Assembly: GCF_009557615.1 (NCBI RefSeq)
Contig: NZ_CP045652.1
Location: forward strand, 62,001-126,000
Direction: 5' to 3'
From: Sphingobacteruim zhuxiongii
GTDB lineage: Bacteria; Bacteroidota; Bacteroidia; Sphingobacteriales; Sphingobacteriaceae
DNA: 64,000 bases
Both the position numbers and the translations under genes were made by a program. Below the pieces are notes generated by a model, which worked only from the letters and a program-made list of their open reading frames with translations, made no database searches and was not told the origin of the DNA. Positions within the stretch are counted from its first letter, which is position 1. Each line of letters starts with the position of its first letter. Positions 42,605 to 52,697 of this stretch are shown here, in pieces.

Positions 42605-43483
42605 CTAATAGAATCTTCTGGTATTTTTTGTTCCCAAGGCAGAAACATGTCCGGAAAGATTTTCTAAGCTCTTATGGATTTGAGAGGGTGTATATCCAAA
42701 AAAATGCTTGAATTCATGGATAAAGTGGGCTTGATCAAAATATCCGTAGCGATAAATGATTTCCTGCCAGTCGGAACTTGCGGAATTTATCAAAAACTTA
42801 TTTGCTTCATTAAAACGAACCACTCTACTGAACGTTTTGGGTGAAAGTCCTACCTGCTCCTTAAAGTGCTGTTCTAGGGAGCTTTTAGACATATTGGAAA
42901 GGCTATACAACTCTTTCATGGCCAGATTTCCGTTATGTAATGTGATCTGTTGACAGGCGTGTGCAATCCTGTCTGTATTAAGCAATTCATTTTTTTTTAG
43001 CTGTCCGATTAACCAGTCTTCAAGCAGTTTTAAGACATAAAGCGGATTGGTCGCATAATCTTCCATTTTCCTGCATAACGTGTTGATTTGATTGCCTAGC
43101 ATATCCGAAATCAACGTGCATTCATTAAGCAGAAGCTGTTGCGGGATGGCTAGAAGTTTAAAAGCTCCAAAAGGTTTGAACATAACATAAATCATCGAAG
43201 CAGATGAAGTTGTGAGGTGAAGGTGATGATCTAACTGTCCGGTAAAATTAAAGCGCACATTATAATATTTATTCCGCTTAGAATTATATAAAAAATGTTC
43301 CTCATCGAGTATGAAGGTAAGTACGCCATGTCCTACAGGATACAGGTCTAATTCCATCAGTTGTGATTTGTTTCCAATGCTTGAATGCATGTACATTTCA
43401 ATGTATGGCTTCAATAACAGATGTGGAATATAACCGACGGTGTTCATCGTATAAATATACCTATTATATTCCATGTCCAACAT
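42605..43483 (-). CDS. AraC-family transcriptional regulator
   Basis: The N-terminal ~150 residues are a DUF6597-like sensing domain (LKPYIEMYMHSS, YPVGHGVLTFIL). The C-terminus is an AraC DNA-binding domain with two helix-turn-helices (ELYSLSNMSKSSLEQHFKEQ, GLSPKTFSRVVRFNEANKFL, then GYFDQAHFIHEFKHFFGYTP). It may regulate the OmpA/collagen-like pair downstream on the same strand. The ATG at 43447 (MNTVGYIPH) is an alternative start. Confidence 0.88.
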   Translation of the reverse strand: MLDMEYNRYIYTMNTVGYIPHLLLKPYIEMYMHSSIGNKSQLMELDLYPVGHGVLTFILDEEHFLYNSKRNKYYNVRFNFTGQLDHHLHLTTSSASMIYVMFKPFGAFKLLAIPQQLLLNECTLISDMLGNQINTLCRKMEDYATNPLYVLKLLEDWLIGQLKKNELLNTDRIAHACQQITLHNGNLAMKELYSLSNMSKSSLEQHFKEQVGLSPKTFSRVVRFNEANKFLINSASSDWQEIIYRYGYFDQAHFIHEFKHFFGYTPSQIHKSLENLSGHVSALGTKNTRRFY

Positions 43484-43666
43484 GGTATAACCATTCTTGC
43501 TGGATCTCTAGTCGATCGATAAAATGAAAATATAAGATCAAATCAAAAACATATGATTCTGATTTAATGTGTTTTGTCCTTTTTTTTCCATAACTTCATA
43601 CCCCTTCCTACTTACAAAGCTTGTAATAATAGGAGTCGAAAGTATGCAAGGCTCAATAATCAAATC

Positions 43667-44690
43667 ATGATATCTTCATCAAAAAAAGGAATAGTATTCC
43701 TTTCTACTTTCCCTCCTCGTGCTTGCGGAATTGCTACTTATACTACTGACCTTGTAACAGCAATTGCAGACAAATTTCATTCTTTTAACCTTATTCGCAT
43801 ACTATTGAGACGAAGCCAGAGGAATATCACTATGCATTCGATACAGCACATCGATTAGACGTATCAGATTCCCGTTCATTTGAATGTATACAGGAATATC
43901 TAAATAGCTCTGAGGATATAGATTTGGTATGTGTTCAACATGAATTCGGATTGTTTAAAGATAATGAGCATGCATTTCTTTCGCTTATTAAGAATCTGGA
44001 GAAACCTGTAGTCATTACTTTTCATACTGTCTTACCATGACCAGATCTACTGATGAGGGAACAAGTGAAGGCCTTATCAGAAGCTTGTTCTTGTATTTCG
44101 GTTATGACCCCAAGTTCAGCAAACATCTTGATTAACGATTATAATATCGCTGCAGACAAGATTAATATGATACCTCATGGCACCCATTTAACACCAGTCG
44201 TCGATAAGAATCAGATTCGGCTGCGGTATAAGCTAAGCAACAGGATCGTGCTCAGTACATTTGGTCTACTAGGACCTGGGAAAAATATCGAAACCACCTT
44301 GGAAGCACTTCCGGCTATTATTGCCCGAGCACCAAATGTTATGTTTCTCATATTCGGTATAACGCATCCTAGCCTGGTCTTACAGGAGGGTGAACGGTAT
44401 AGGAATATTCTGTCGCTTACACTATAATTGCGCTAGATCGGTTTTATAAGCTAAGCGGGGAGAGCCGGTATAGGGAAATGATACTGTTAGCATTTGAATG
44501 GTTTCTTGGCCACAACCATCTTAGGCAAATCATTTACAACCCTGTTACTGGAGGATGCTTTTATGGACTCGAAGAAGATACGATAAATATTAATCAAGGA
44601 GCTGAATCTACCCTCAGTTATTTAATAGCTAGACTTATCATGGAAAACTATATTACGCCTGACCACGCTACTGTGTCTGTTGAATAGATA
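43667..44690 (+). pseudogene. GT4 glycosyltransferase paralogue, multiply disrupted
   Basis: The start (GIVFLSTFPPRACGIATYTT) and later blocks (VCVQHEFGLF, ITFHTVLP, MTPSSANILINDYNIA, STFGLLGPGKNIETTLEAL) match the intact gene at 15393-16601. There is a frameshift at about 43800, an in-frame TGA at 44038, and a third break at 44425. The 3' part (44478-44690) is the tail of a six-hairpin glycosidase-like domain (FLGHNHLRQIIYNPVTGGCF, NINQGAESTLSYLIARL), so the parent was a larger two-domain protein with an internal deletion. Confidence 0.8.
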
Positions 44691-44962
44691 AAGCGCTGAA
44701 TGCCAATTATTATCTTTACCTTGTGCTAATCTGGTTTGCCTATTACTTAACCCCATTCGGCAAATCAGAACTGAGCTAGAGCAATTTATTTTTCTAGAAA
44801 TTTTTCAGATTACCTTTTCAGCATTCCCGCAATTTTAAAGCAAATTACATTTCGCCAATGACAAGGATAGGTTGATTTACTTGTAGAACTACTGGTTGAA
44901 GCTGCGAAAGATAATTATTGGGAATGATTAATAATCAAAACAAATTTTAAACTATACCTATC

Positions 44963-45085
44963 ATGAGTAAAGATCAGAAAAAAACAAAAAGCACGAAAGA
45001 GAAGACACAGTCTTCTTACCAACAAGAAAAAGATTCGTCTTCAAAGGATACAACAGCAAATGTCTTTAGCAAAAAAAAGAAATAG
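44963..45085 (+). CDS. Small Lys/Ser-rich hypothetical protein, 40 aa
   Basis: The product starts MSKDQKKTKSTKEKTQSSYQ and ends NVFSKKKK. It is highly basic and predicted disordered, similar in character to the 53-aa ORF at 6552-6713. It stops 23 bases before an IS end. Whether it is translated is uncertain. Confidence 0.4.
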   Translation: MSKDQKKTKSTKEKTQSSYQQEKDSSSKDTTANVFSKKKK

Positions 45086-45108
45086 GTTTATCATGATTTC
45101 AGTTCACA

Positions 45109-46268
45109 TGGTAGACTTCCCAGTTTCGGTAGACTTCTCAGTTTTTCAGACGAATTAAAAATGTTAAATTAGTTTGTTAATCATTATGAAGAAGAGCAAA
45201 TTTTCAGAGCATCAGATTGTCAATATTCTAAAGGAGTATGAGTAAGATAAGTCTACAAAAGATATTTGTAGGGAATATGGTATTTCAGCACCAACATTCT
45301 ATCAATGGAAGCAAAAGTATGGTGGGATGGGTGCGCAGCATTTAAAAGAGTTGAAGGCACTACAAGAACAAAATAGTCGTTTGAAGTGTATGTTTGCAGA
45401 TTTGAGCTCGAATCATCGTATTTTAAAAGATATAATCGAAAAAAAGCTCTAAAGCTCTGTGAACGTAAATAGCTGGCAGAGGATGTTATTTAAGCAGAGG
45501 GGACCAGTATTCATAGAGCCTGTAAAATTGTTTGTATGAGTCGCAGTATGTATTACTATGCTCACAAAAAAGATGATCAAATCGTTATTGATAAACTGAT
45601 GTATCTCTCATCCAGGTATCCTACATGGAGATTTGAGATTTATTTGGGTAAATCCGTTTAGAAGGCTTTCTCTGGAATCGTAAAAAAGTTCTTCGAGTAT
45701 ATCGAAATATTAATTTAAAACTTAGGGTGAGGCATTAAAGACGTCTTCCTGCAAGTATTAAAGAGCGACTCTTTGTTCTTAGTTCAGTTAATGACACATG
45801 GTCTATTGACTTTATGAGCGATTCTTTGGCTAATGGAAGACGATTTCGTGTGTTCAATATTATTGATGATTATAATCGAGAGGCATTTCTAAATGAAGCT
45901 TATTATTCGATTCCCTCAACTGGGTTAGTTCAAAAGATAAAAGAAATATTACTTCATCGAGCCAAACCAAAACGCATACGAACAGATAATGGCCCAGAAT
46001 TCATTTCTAAAGTATTTTAGGACTTTGTGCGGAACAAGGAATTAAAATCCAAAATATACAACCCGGTAAACTTGCTCAAAATGCATATATCGAGCGTTTC
46101 AACCGTACATTTAGAGAAGATGTATTGGACGCGTATTTATTTGACTCTATAAATCACGTTAACGCATTAGCTTATGAGTGGAAAATTGATTACAATAGTA
46201 ATCATCCACATAAAGCTTTAAATGGATTAAGTCCTTGGTTATTCGCTAATGAAGCTTTGGTTTCATAA
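45109..46268 (+). mobile_element. Degenerate IS3-family element (TGGTAGACTTCCC ends)
   Basis: The left end has two tandem TGGTAGACTTCCC-like units (45109-45141). The transposase region follows at 45186-46268. No right end is found behind the stop; solo right ends of the same type lie at 39318-39342 and 40104-40136. Confidence 0.8.
45186..46268 (+). pseudogene. IS3-family transposase remnant (OrfA and OrfB)
   Basis: OrfA starts MKKSKFSEHQIVNILKEYE and meets a TAA at once, but continues as STKDICREYGISAPTFYQWK. OrfB pieces include ACKIVCMSRSMYYYAHKKDD, NGRRFRVFNIIDDYNREAFL, KRIRTDNGPEFISKVF and AYIERFNRTFREDVLDAYLF, in at least three frames with several stops. The DDE pattern can be traced, but the gene is dead. 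Confidence 0.85.
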
Positions 46269-46546
46269 AGCATATTTTTATTCACTGTTTGAAAAAGGGA
46301 AAGGCTACACATGGATATGCAAATATTTAGTGAAGTATTAATATTGATCGAGAGATTCAATTAAAGGTGTTCGAATTACTATTTTTTTATTTGACTTCAT
46401 TGAAGGAAATAGTTTTAGATTAAAAGAGTTAAAATTTGTGGAAGGTGTTAAATTTGGAACTCTCCTTTGTATAGCCACAAAATTGGAATAAACACAAGTT
46501 GCAACATCGATGATAAAAATATACTAGGATTTATAATGGAATTTTA

Positions 46547-46577
46547 CCCACCTATCGAATCGTTTTGAATAGGTGGG
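46547..46577 (-). terminator. Hairpin behind the quinone reductase gene
   Basis: CCCACCTAT (46547-46555) pairs with ATAGGTGGG (46569-46577) around a 13-base loop, 50 bases beyond the qorB-like stop. There is no strong T-run, so it is a weak terminator or an RNA 3'-end structure. The rest of 46269-46626 shows no gene. Confidence 0.45.
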
Positions 46578-46626
46578 ATAAAAGATAGCTACTGAGTTAT
46601 GAAGTTTTTACAACCCAAAATGAAGA

Positions 46627-47475
46627 CTACTGTTCTAGAAAGATTCTAATGGTGTCTTTTAAAGCTGTTGTTGGCCTGCCCAACAATGTAGATAAAGTGT
46701 TTGTCTCATAAAATAAATCATCTTTCGATGCCCCGATATCCCAACTAGCGATCGACGCAGCCAAAGCGTCCGGAAGACCCTGTTTAATTAAAATTTCGGT
46801 GTATTCCTTTTCTAATACATTTTGGTATTCAATAGTTTTACCTGTCTGTCTAGACGCCTCTGCTGCAAGATCAGACAATGTATATGCTTTATCTCCTGCT
46901 AACTCATAAGTTTTGTTAGCATGTATTTCGTTTGTTAATACGTTAATTGCAGCCTCAGCATAATCTTCACGCGACGCTGATGATATTTTCCCCTCGCCCG
47001 CTGAACCAACCAATGTTCCCGATTGAAGGGCCCCACCTAATGATCCTAGATAGTTTTCTGTATACCATCCATTTCGTAAAATGGTATAGGTAATTCCTGA
47101 TGCCTTTAACGCCAATTCCGTTGCCAGATGCTCTTTTGCCAGATTCAAACTAGAAGTGTCCGCGTGTAACAAACTGGTGTACACAATTTCTTTGACACCT
47201 GTTGCCTTAGCTGCATCGATTACATTTTTGTGTTGAATTTCGCGTTGGCCCATTTCGCTTCCGGAAATAAAAAGCAACTTATCTATATCTTTTAAAGATT
47301 CTACTAAAGTTTTTGGTATAGAATAATCAAATAAACGTGATTCAATTCCCAGATCAGCAGCTTTTTCGGGTGCTCTTACGAGAGCAACTAGATTTTCTGC
47401 AGAAGTAATCGCTTTTAATTTTGCAACTGTTATTCGGCCTAGTTGACCTGTTGCTCCTGTAATTCCAATTTTCAT
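46627..47475 (-). CDS. NmrA-like NAD(P)H:quinone oxidoreductase (QorB type)
   Basis: An N-terminal Rossmann motif (ITGATGQLGRITVAKL) is followed by ISGSEMGQREIQHKNVIDAA, VYTSLLHADTSSLNLAKEH and ILRNGWYTENYLGSL, all characteristic of QorB/YtfG-like atypical SDRs that reduce quinones. At 282 aa it is full length. The Rrf2-family gene lies upstream on the same strand, and a 21-base operator (47546-47566) is 71 bases before the start. Induction by quinone or oxidative stress is likely. Confidence 0.9.
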   Translation of the reverse strand: MKIGITGATGQLGRITVAKLKAITSAENLVALVRAPEKAADLGIESRLFDYSIPKTLVESLKDIDKLLFISGSEMGQREIQHKNVIDAAKATGVKEIVYTSLLHADTSSLNLAKEHLATELALKASGITYTILRNGWYTENYLGSLGGALQSGTLVGSAGEGKISSASREDYAEAAINVLTNEIHANKTYELAGDKAYTLSDLAAEASRQTGKTIEYQNVLEKEYTEILIKQGLPDALAASIASWDIGASKDDLFYETNTLSTLLGRPTTALKDTIRIFLEQ

Positions 47476-47545
47476 ATGTTTTTGTCTATTTATTTTCTTT
47501 TGAATTTTTACGATGCTGTCTAAAGCTTAATTATTGTCTTACGAT

Positions 47546-47566
47546 ATGTAACAACATTTATTACAT
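47546..47566 (-). promoter_or_regulatory. Rrf2 operator upstream of qorB-like gene
   Basis: ATGTAACAA-N3-TTATTACAT, with arms identical to those at 48017-48037 upstream of the rrf2 gene. Only the central three bases differ. Confidence 0.75.
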
Positions 47567-47581
47567 TTTGTGAAAAAAAAA

Positions 47582-47989
47582 TTAAAATTGCTTTAGAAAA
47601 TCAGCTAAACTTAATTTCCCCAAACTCTCTTTGACAACATAGTCAGTCCGTTCAAATATTACATCTAGTTTTTTATTAATCTGCTTTCCGATGATACATT
47701 TGGAATTGGTGCTAAGGTTTTTTCTTCCCAACAAATCTGAAGTACTCACGATTTCTAAAATTTCAGAAAGGTAAATTGTACTAGCAGGACGATTTAATTG
47801 TGCCCCCCCTTCTTTGCCCTTTTTAGTCTGAATTATGCCCGCCGCTGTCAATGCAATAATCTCTTTACGTACGATTACTGGATTGATATTAATACTTCCT
47901 GCAATAAATTCAGAACTAAGCCATTCTGCGGGCTTAAGCGCTAATAGAGTAAGAATATGTATTGAAGTTGCAAATCTTGTATTATTCAT
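47582..47989 (-). CDS. Rrf2-family transcriptional regulator
   Basis: It has a winged helix of the Rrf2 type (FATSIHILTLLALKPAEWLS, SININPVIVRKEIIALTAAG, GGAQLNRPASTIYLSEIL) with a C-terminal dimerisation helix. A single Cys (SKCIIGKQ) sits where redox-sensing members have theirs; the three-Cys iron-sulfur cluster of IscR is absent. I chose the ATG at 47989 (MNNTRFATS), 28 bases after an operator. It probably represses itself and the qorB-like gene. Confidence 0.88.
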   Translation of the reverse strand: MNNTRFATSIHILTLLALKPAEWLSSEFIAGSININPVIVRKEIIALTAAGIIQTKKGKEGGAQLNRPASTIYLSEILEIVSTSDLLGRKNLSTNSKCIIGKQINKKLDVIFERTDYVVKESLGKLSLADFLKQF

Positions 47990-48016
47990 TGGCACAAAGG
48001 TAGGACAATTTTTCAT

Positions 48017-48037
48017 ATGTAACAAATATTATTACAT
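48017..48037 (-). promoter_or_regulatory. Rrf2 operator upstream of the rrf2 gene
   Basis: ATGTAACAA-N3-TTATTACAT ending 28 bases before the chosen rrf2 start, consistent with autorepression. Confidence 0.75.
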
Positions 48038-48434
48038 ATAAATTTAATGATAGTACATTCTTTTGTGAGAATAATATTAATGATTAAGAGAAAACGAGGG
48101 GAATTATAAAACGCACGAAGACTCAAAATCTTACCTTTTTTTGAATGTAAAAGAATACATGAGCTTCTTTCTAATAGTATGCCTTATTCTATTTCGGAAT
48201 ATCTACCGCGCTTATAGATCTAAATAAAATTTAGTTTCACTATTTATGATTTAAAAATATTTTAAACAATAATGAACAGACGGTTACAAGAAGCGTCGTG
48301 ATAAATTACGAAATAAGGCTATAAGGGTGTATAGGCGACTTTTAGTATATTACGTTTCGCAAAACCAAATGTTACCGGCAAGCTTATGACGACAGCGTTA
48401 ACATTGGAGACCAACCTAAAAGAACAATACTTAA

Positions 48435-48677
48435 ATGGACAAACAAAAAATAAAATACAAGGGAATTATTCAGCGACATTGGGGTGACCCTGTTCTTAGT
48501 CAATTGATCTCAGTAGGGCTGTTTGCATTGTTGACGGTTTTTTATTCATTATGCGAAAAACTTTTAAAAGACATATTATTTGTTCAAGCGTTAAAAGACG
48601 GGTTGATTTTTAAGGTTGGACACTATAAAATTTTAACCTTCCTTGCGCTAGCAGTACAAAAAAAGACGAATTGGTAA
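48435..48677 (+). CDS. Hypothetical membrane protein, 80 aa (possibly truncated)
   Basis: It has one clear hydrophobic segment (LSQLISVGLFALLTVFYSL) and a second weaker one. I recognise no family. The frame ends in an A-run at 48657-48664, where other genes in this window have homopolymer shifts, so the C-terminus may be artificial. The preceding gap (48042-48434) shows no gene or terminator that I can support. Confidence 0.4.
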   Translation: MDKQKIKYKGIIQRHWGDPVLSQLISVGLFALLTVFYSLCEKLLKDILFVQALKDGLIFKVGHYKILTFLALAVQKKTNW

Positions 48678-48881
48678 ATTTGATGTTCAACAACGCGTTG
48701 GCAACTTTTCCTTCAGAGAGCATTTGTAATGCATAATTGACACACAAAATTGATCCTCCAATGAACTTGATGGGGCCTGATACACTTTTGGACGGACAAC
48801 ACGTCATAAATAATTCAGACGGAAATTGCGAAAGGAATTATTACACTAGTTGTTGCGGACTTTGATTTAAGTCCTGACGTT

Positions 48882-49229
48882 TTGTATGGTGACGAACTAA
48901 CAGGAATATATTTTCAAACTGAAGATGAACAATACGGACGTATAGCGTTTAAAAACTTAGACGCTTGGAAAATTTGCAGAGGAGAAAATTTACCATATAC
49001 CGATAATTCGGTGGAAGGGCAAGAATATATTTGGGTATATAAAATTGATAATTCAAGATGGCTAAATGAACGTTTCGACTATGAGTATGAAAACTATGGA
49101 AGTTCTTACGAATTTCTTAAATATGAATGCTCGTGTTTTCAAAACAACCACGTACATATATGGGTTTTTGGTGATATTAACCTATTTCTACAAAGAAAAT
49201 GCATGTTGTTTAGTGTAACAAATTTGTAA
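48882..49229 (+). CDS. Hypothetical protein, about 115 aa, start unclear
   Basis: This is a soluble, Tyr/Trp/Glu-rich protein (GIYFQTEDEQYGRIAFKNLD, YENYGSSYEFLKYECSCFQN). The same frame stays open upstream to 48810 with coding-like sequence (ITLVVADFDLSPDVLYG) but no ATG; 48882 is a TTG. It may therefore be a truncated gene. No family is recognised, though the style is that of small immunity or cargo proteins. Confidence 0.4.
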   Translation: MYGDELTGIYFQTEDEQYGRIAFKNLDAWKICRGENLPYTDNSVEGQEYIWVYKIDNSRWLNERFDYEYENYGSSYEFLKYECSCFQNNHVHIWVFGDINLFLQRKCMLFSVTNL

Positions 49230-49474
49230 AATCTATTTTCAAAATGTGAACCATGTAAAAAGATTCGATAAAATGCGTAGTATATGTTAAGATTCTACGA
49301 TTTTGCGAAGCATTAGAAAATGAAATTCGGTCTTGACACGAATATTCATTTATAGTAATTTTGGGAGGAGAGCTGACTATATTTTAAGTATTCCCTGTTG
49401 AATTATGCTTTGCCAGGGAATGATTTGAGTTAATATTTGGTTTGCCATTTTCCTATAATTACTTTCTCAATAAT

Positions 49475-49512
49475 TCCCCTGACGATTACAAAATATTGTT
49501 AGGGGATTTTTT
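49475..49512 (+). terminator. Intrinsic terminator
   Basis: TCCCCTGAC pairs with GTTAGGGGA (one G-T pair), followed by T6. It lies 246 bases after the preceding ORF, in an otherwise featureless gap (49230-49717). Confidence 0.7.
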
Positions 49513-49717
49513 ATTTAGAAAAAGTCACGATTGGGGCTTCGGAAAACTAAAGGGTTAGTTTTTGGTGTTTTTTAGAAACTTAAAATTAATAAGTCGAATT
49601 AAGTATATAGTCAATTTGTTGTTAAATAAGGGGATTAAGCATTTTAAATAAATATTCCTCGGCTTACAATAACTGTTTATGTAAAAACGATTATAACATA
49701 TACGTTACTATTACGGT

Positions 49718-49841
49718 CTCATATTTCGGAACAATTGTGTCCAAATAATCATTTTTAAAATCAAAAATTGAAGAGAATAGAAAAGTTGTTATGACATATT
49801 ACAAAACACTTCTCATTGAACATTATCTAATTGAAAACAAA
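49718..49841 (+). repeat. 124-base dispersed repeat, copy 1
   Basis: From CTCATATTTCGG to GAAAACAAA this matches 58323-58446 along its length with scattered substitutions and small gaps. Both copies contain ATGACAT..., the start of a short open frame. The sequences on either side are unrelated. Confidence 0.65.
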
Positions 49842-49917
49842 ATGCACACAAACATGCGAGGAACTCCCCTCAATTTGATTGAAGCTATGATTGAAGCGCT
49901 AATTTTACGATTTAATT

Positions 49918-50490
49918 ATGGCTACTTTAGGACCTTTTGGTTTACAGGTGCGCGACCGATCGTTGAGCTTTACCATCCTAACGGCGGTGGGGATTAAGAT
50001 CAATTACTTCTATATGGGATCCATAACATACAATCCGGATGGGACTCGTTTTCGATGGTATATACTCAACCCTAGCTGGCTTAAGGAAAAAAATGTCCTA
50101 TATTTTATTGAGTTGATCAAGAATGGGGAATCGGAAAGTCCCCTGATGGCTGCTGCATGTGCTGTTTGGCGGAAGTCTTCTGCGCTGGTTGCAGGTTTGT
50201 ATAGTGGTGGAGGGTTTACTGGCGAATCATACATGTTCTTGGATAATGAAATGTTTTCATCGTTCTGCAGAACAAGTTATGGCCCTCCCATCGAAAACAT
50301 GCAAAAGATAAGATCTCTTTTGAGGGATGGAATAATCCGAGTGCAATGCCAAACGCCTGTCGAAATATCATACGACAGCATCACAAATCAGTTTTTGCTG
50401 GTTTCGGAAAATATGGAAGAAATGGTGGAAGATTTGGTTGAAGCTTATAAAAAGGAAGATAGCCTTCCGGAATTTCCCAGAAGTTGGTGA
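49918..50490 (+). CDS. Hypothetical protein, up to 190 aa
   Basis: This is a soluble protein without recognisable motif. The strongest coding-like part starts at GSITYNPDGTRFRWYILNPS (ATG near 50010), and the tail is acidic and helical (SENMEEMVEDLVEAYKKEDS). The first ~30 residues overlap another open frame (49791-49997) that begins inside the 124-base repeat, so the true start is unclear. No neighbour gives a clue to function. Confidence 0.5.
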   Translation: MATLGPFGLQVRDRSLSFTILTAVGIKINYFYMGSITYNPDGTRFRWYILNPSWLKEKNVLYFIELIKNGESESPLMAAACAVWRKSSALVAGLYSGGGFTGESYMFLDNEMFSSFCRTSYGPPIENMQKIRSLLRDGIIRVQCQTPVEISYDSITNQFLLVSENMEEMVEDLVEAYKKEDSLPEFPRSW

Positions 50491-51398
50491 TTTGTTGATT
50501 ATCCCGAATATAGCAGGCTACATGACCCATTCTTTTGAATCAGAAGCACATTTATTTAGTCTCGCTGTCAATCTATTTATAGATGGGAAATAAATGTCCT
50601 CCGAAAATTCACACATCTAAACAGATCTATCAAATAGTGCATAGAAATATTTATATGTCAAATAATTGTGCAAAGATATCGTAGTGAACAACTGTTTCCG
50701 ATAAAAGCATTAAGATATCGACACTGTCTTTTTTTCTTGGATTTGATTTTGTGTGATCATTTTTTTGCCTACTAAGTAATTCTACATAATTTCTATTAAT
50801 TTCCCATTTTGATCAAATACTTTGCTATTTACATTTTGTCATGTCCTGCTGATCCCGTTCTTTTAGATCTCTGTATAATGCTTTGTCATCATGATCGTCT
50901 TATGTCTAAGTATCACGATGAAATTGTCAAGGGCAAATTTATATACATTGTACATCATATGTCGGCAAAGGTAAGCGCTACTAGGTGCGTGCTGAGCTCT
51001 CCCTTACTCCGCAGATCTTCTCAACCTCATTCGGATAGGCATTCTACTTTGAGTTGCTGCTCACCGGAACTATCTACTGAATGCCTTTGAGAAATCGTGG
51101 TCACTGTATTTAGTGATTGAACATGTATAATATTCTCAAAATAATCAAAAGATTAGTCCTCGGTTCAGACTTTAAAGTGAGGATTTTTGTACTAGGCTCT
51201 TTCTTAATTAATTATTTCTATGACTTCAATAAAACCATCAATATTAGTTTTAAACATTTATCATAGAATATCTAAGTGTTTTTAGTAACCTAAATTTTGG
51301 ACTAACCAAAATGAAGAATATTTTTAGGAAGCTTACAGAAAAATATGATATAATTGTAATAGATTTGAAGCATTTATCTCCAACCATCTTTCATATAT
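50491..51398. other. Gene-free stretch
   Basis: This is about 900 bases of AT-rich sequence. A 93-codon open frame at 50809-51090 has an implausible composition, and I reject it. No RNA gene, repeat or strong hairpin is recognised. Confidence 0.5.
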
Positions 51399-52697
51399 AT
51401 GATTAAAATTATACGATTTTTCAACCTTCATTATGGTGAGGACGAAAAAGACAAGGTACTGGAAAATGTGATCTCGAATATTTCCTTCCGCGGAGCAAAC
51501 CTTTGGGTGTTGGCTTGTGCTATCGTAATTGCTTCTGTAGGTCTAAATGTTAATTCAACTGCTGTTATTATTGGAGCGATGCTTATTTCGCCCTTAATGG
51601 GACCGATCGTAGGCGCAGGATTCGCGTTGGGAACTTATGACTTTGATTTGTTGAAGAAATCTGCAAAAAACCTTGCTATTGCTACTGCAGTTAGTTTACT
51701 GGTTTCTTTTTTATATTTTTTATTAAGTCCATTTAAGGAAGCACAGTCAGAACTCCTGGCGCGTACCTCTCCAAATATCTATGATGTGTTGATCGCCTTT
51801 TTTGGAGGTTTGGTCGGTGTTATTGCCATAACAAGGAAAGAGAAAGGCAACCCCATTCCAGGTGTGGCGATTGCAACAGCATTAATGCCTCCACTCTGTA
51901 CTGCTGGTTACGGACTTGCTATTGGTAATCTTAGTTATTTTGGAGGAGCAATTTACCTGTACACCATCAACTGTTTCTTCATTTGTATATCGACTTTCCT
52001 GATCGTCAAACTACTTAAATACCCTAAAGTAAAATTTGTAGATACAATACGGGAAAAGAGAATCACCAGGACGATTACAGCGCTCATTGTCATTATGCTT
52101 GTTCCTAGCTTTTACCTGGCTTATAGTCTTTTGCAGGAACGTAAGTTTGTCCAGCAGGTTAACGCTTTCATCGAAAATGAATTTAGCAATAAAGGGTATA
52201 CCCTAATTTATGAAAAGACACATTTTAACAATAGAACTAAAAAAATTGAATTAGCGTTTTTGGACAAGCGGTTTGGCAATGATGAAATAAAAGATCTTCA
52301 AGCCCGTTTGGGTAGCTACCGTCTTGACGGAACTGAGTTAATTATTCGGCAGGACACGAGTGACCTGAAAGGGGATATTCTTGCAGAAATCCAGAAACAT
52401 TCTCAACATGTTTCGGAGAAAGACATTGCTATTCAGAATCTCCGCAATGAGCTGTCCGGATATACTTTTAAAGATAAAGAAACCATTAAGGAGATTACAG
52501 CCCTGTACCCTGACCTTGCTCCATTTTCAATCGGGAAGCAGACTGTCTTCGTGACTCCCGATAGCAGCTTCAATAGGACGGTTCTGCTGTATGATGCCGG
52601 TAAGGAATTTTCGAAGGAACAAGTAGATCGCTTGTCTTCGTGGCTCAGTGTAAAGCTGAAATCAGATAGTGTGTTGGTCATGCAAAGTGCTAATTGA
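51399..52697 (+). CDS. DUF389 membrane protein
   Basis: The membrane part (residues about 30-240) has the DUF389 signature: GLNVNSTAVIIGAMLISPLM followed by GPIVGAGFALGTYD, then IATALMPPLCTAGYGLAIG. The C-terminal ~180 residues are soluble and contain two similar alpha/beta halves. Length 432 aa. The family is widespread and has no established function. The gene stands alone, with long gaps on both sides. Confidence 0.88.
   Translation: MIKIIRFFNLHYGEDEKDKVLENVISNISFRGANLWVLACAIVIASVGLNVNSTAVIIGAMLISPLMGPIVGAGFALGTYDFDLLKKSAKNLAIATAVSLLVSFLYFLLSPFKEAQSELLARTSPNIYDVLIAFFGGLVGVIAITRKEKGNPIPGVAIATALMPPLCTAGYGLAIGNLSYFGGAIYLYTINCFFICISTFLIVKLLKYPKVKFVDTIREKRITRTITALIVIMLVPSFYLAYSLLQERKFVQQVNAFIENEFSNKGYTLIYEKTHFNNRTKKIELAFLDKRFGNDEIKDLQARLGSYRLDGTELIIRQDTSDLKGDILAEIQKHSQHVSEKDIAIQNLRNELSGYTFKDKETIKEITALYPDLAPFSIGKQTVFVTPDSSFNRTVLLYDAGKEFSKEQVDRLSSWLSVKLKSDSVLVMQSAN

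Noticed and set aside
44478..44687. Independent 69-aa gene
   Set aside because: The sequence is the tail of a larger glycosidase-like domain, so it is treated as part of the pseudogene.
40104..45141. Tandem GGGGAAGTCTACCA units looked like CRISPR-style repeats
   Set aside because: There are only two units per site with a 4-6 base gap, and they coincide with IS termini.
50809..51090. 93-codon open frame
   Set aside because: Composition is Ser/Cys/His-rich, with no coherent fold or neighbour, and it lies in a decayed gap.
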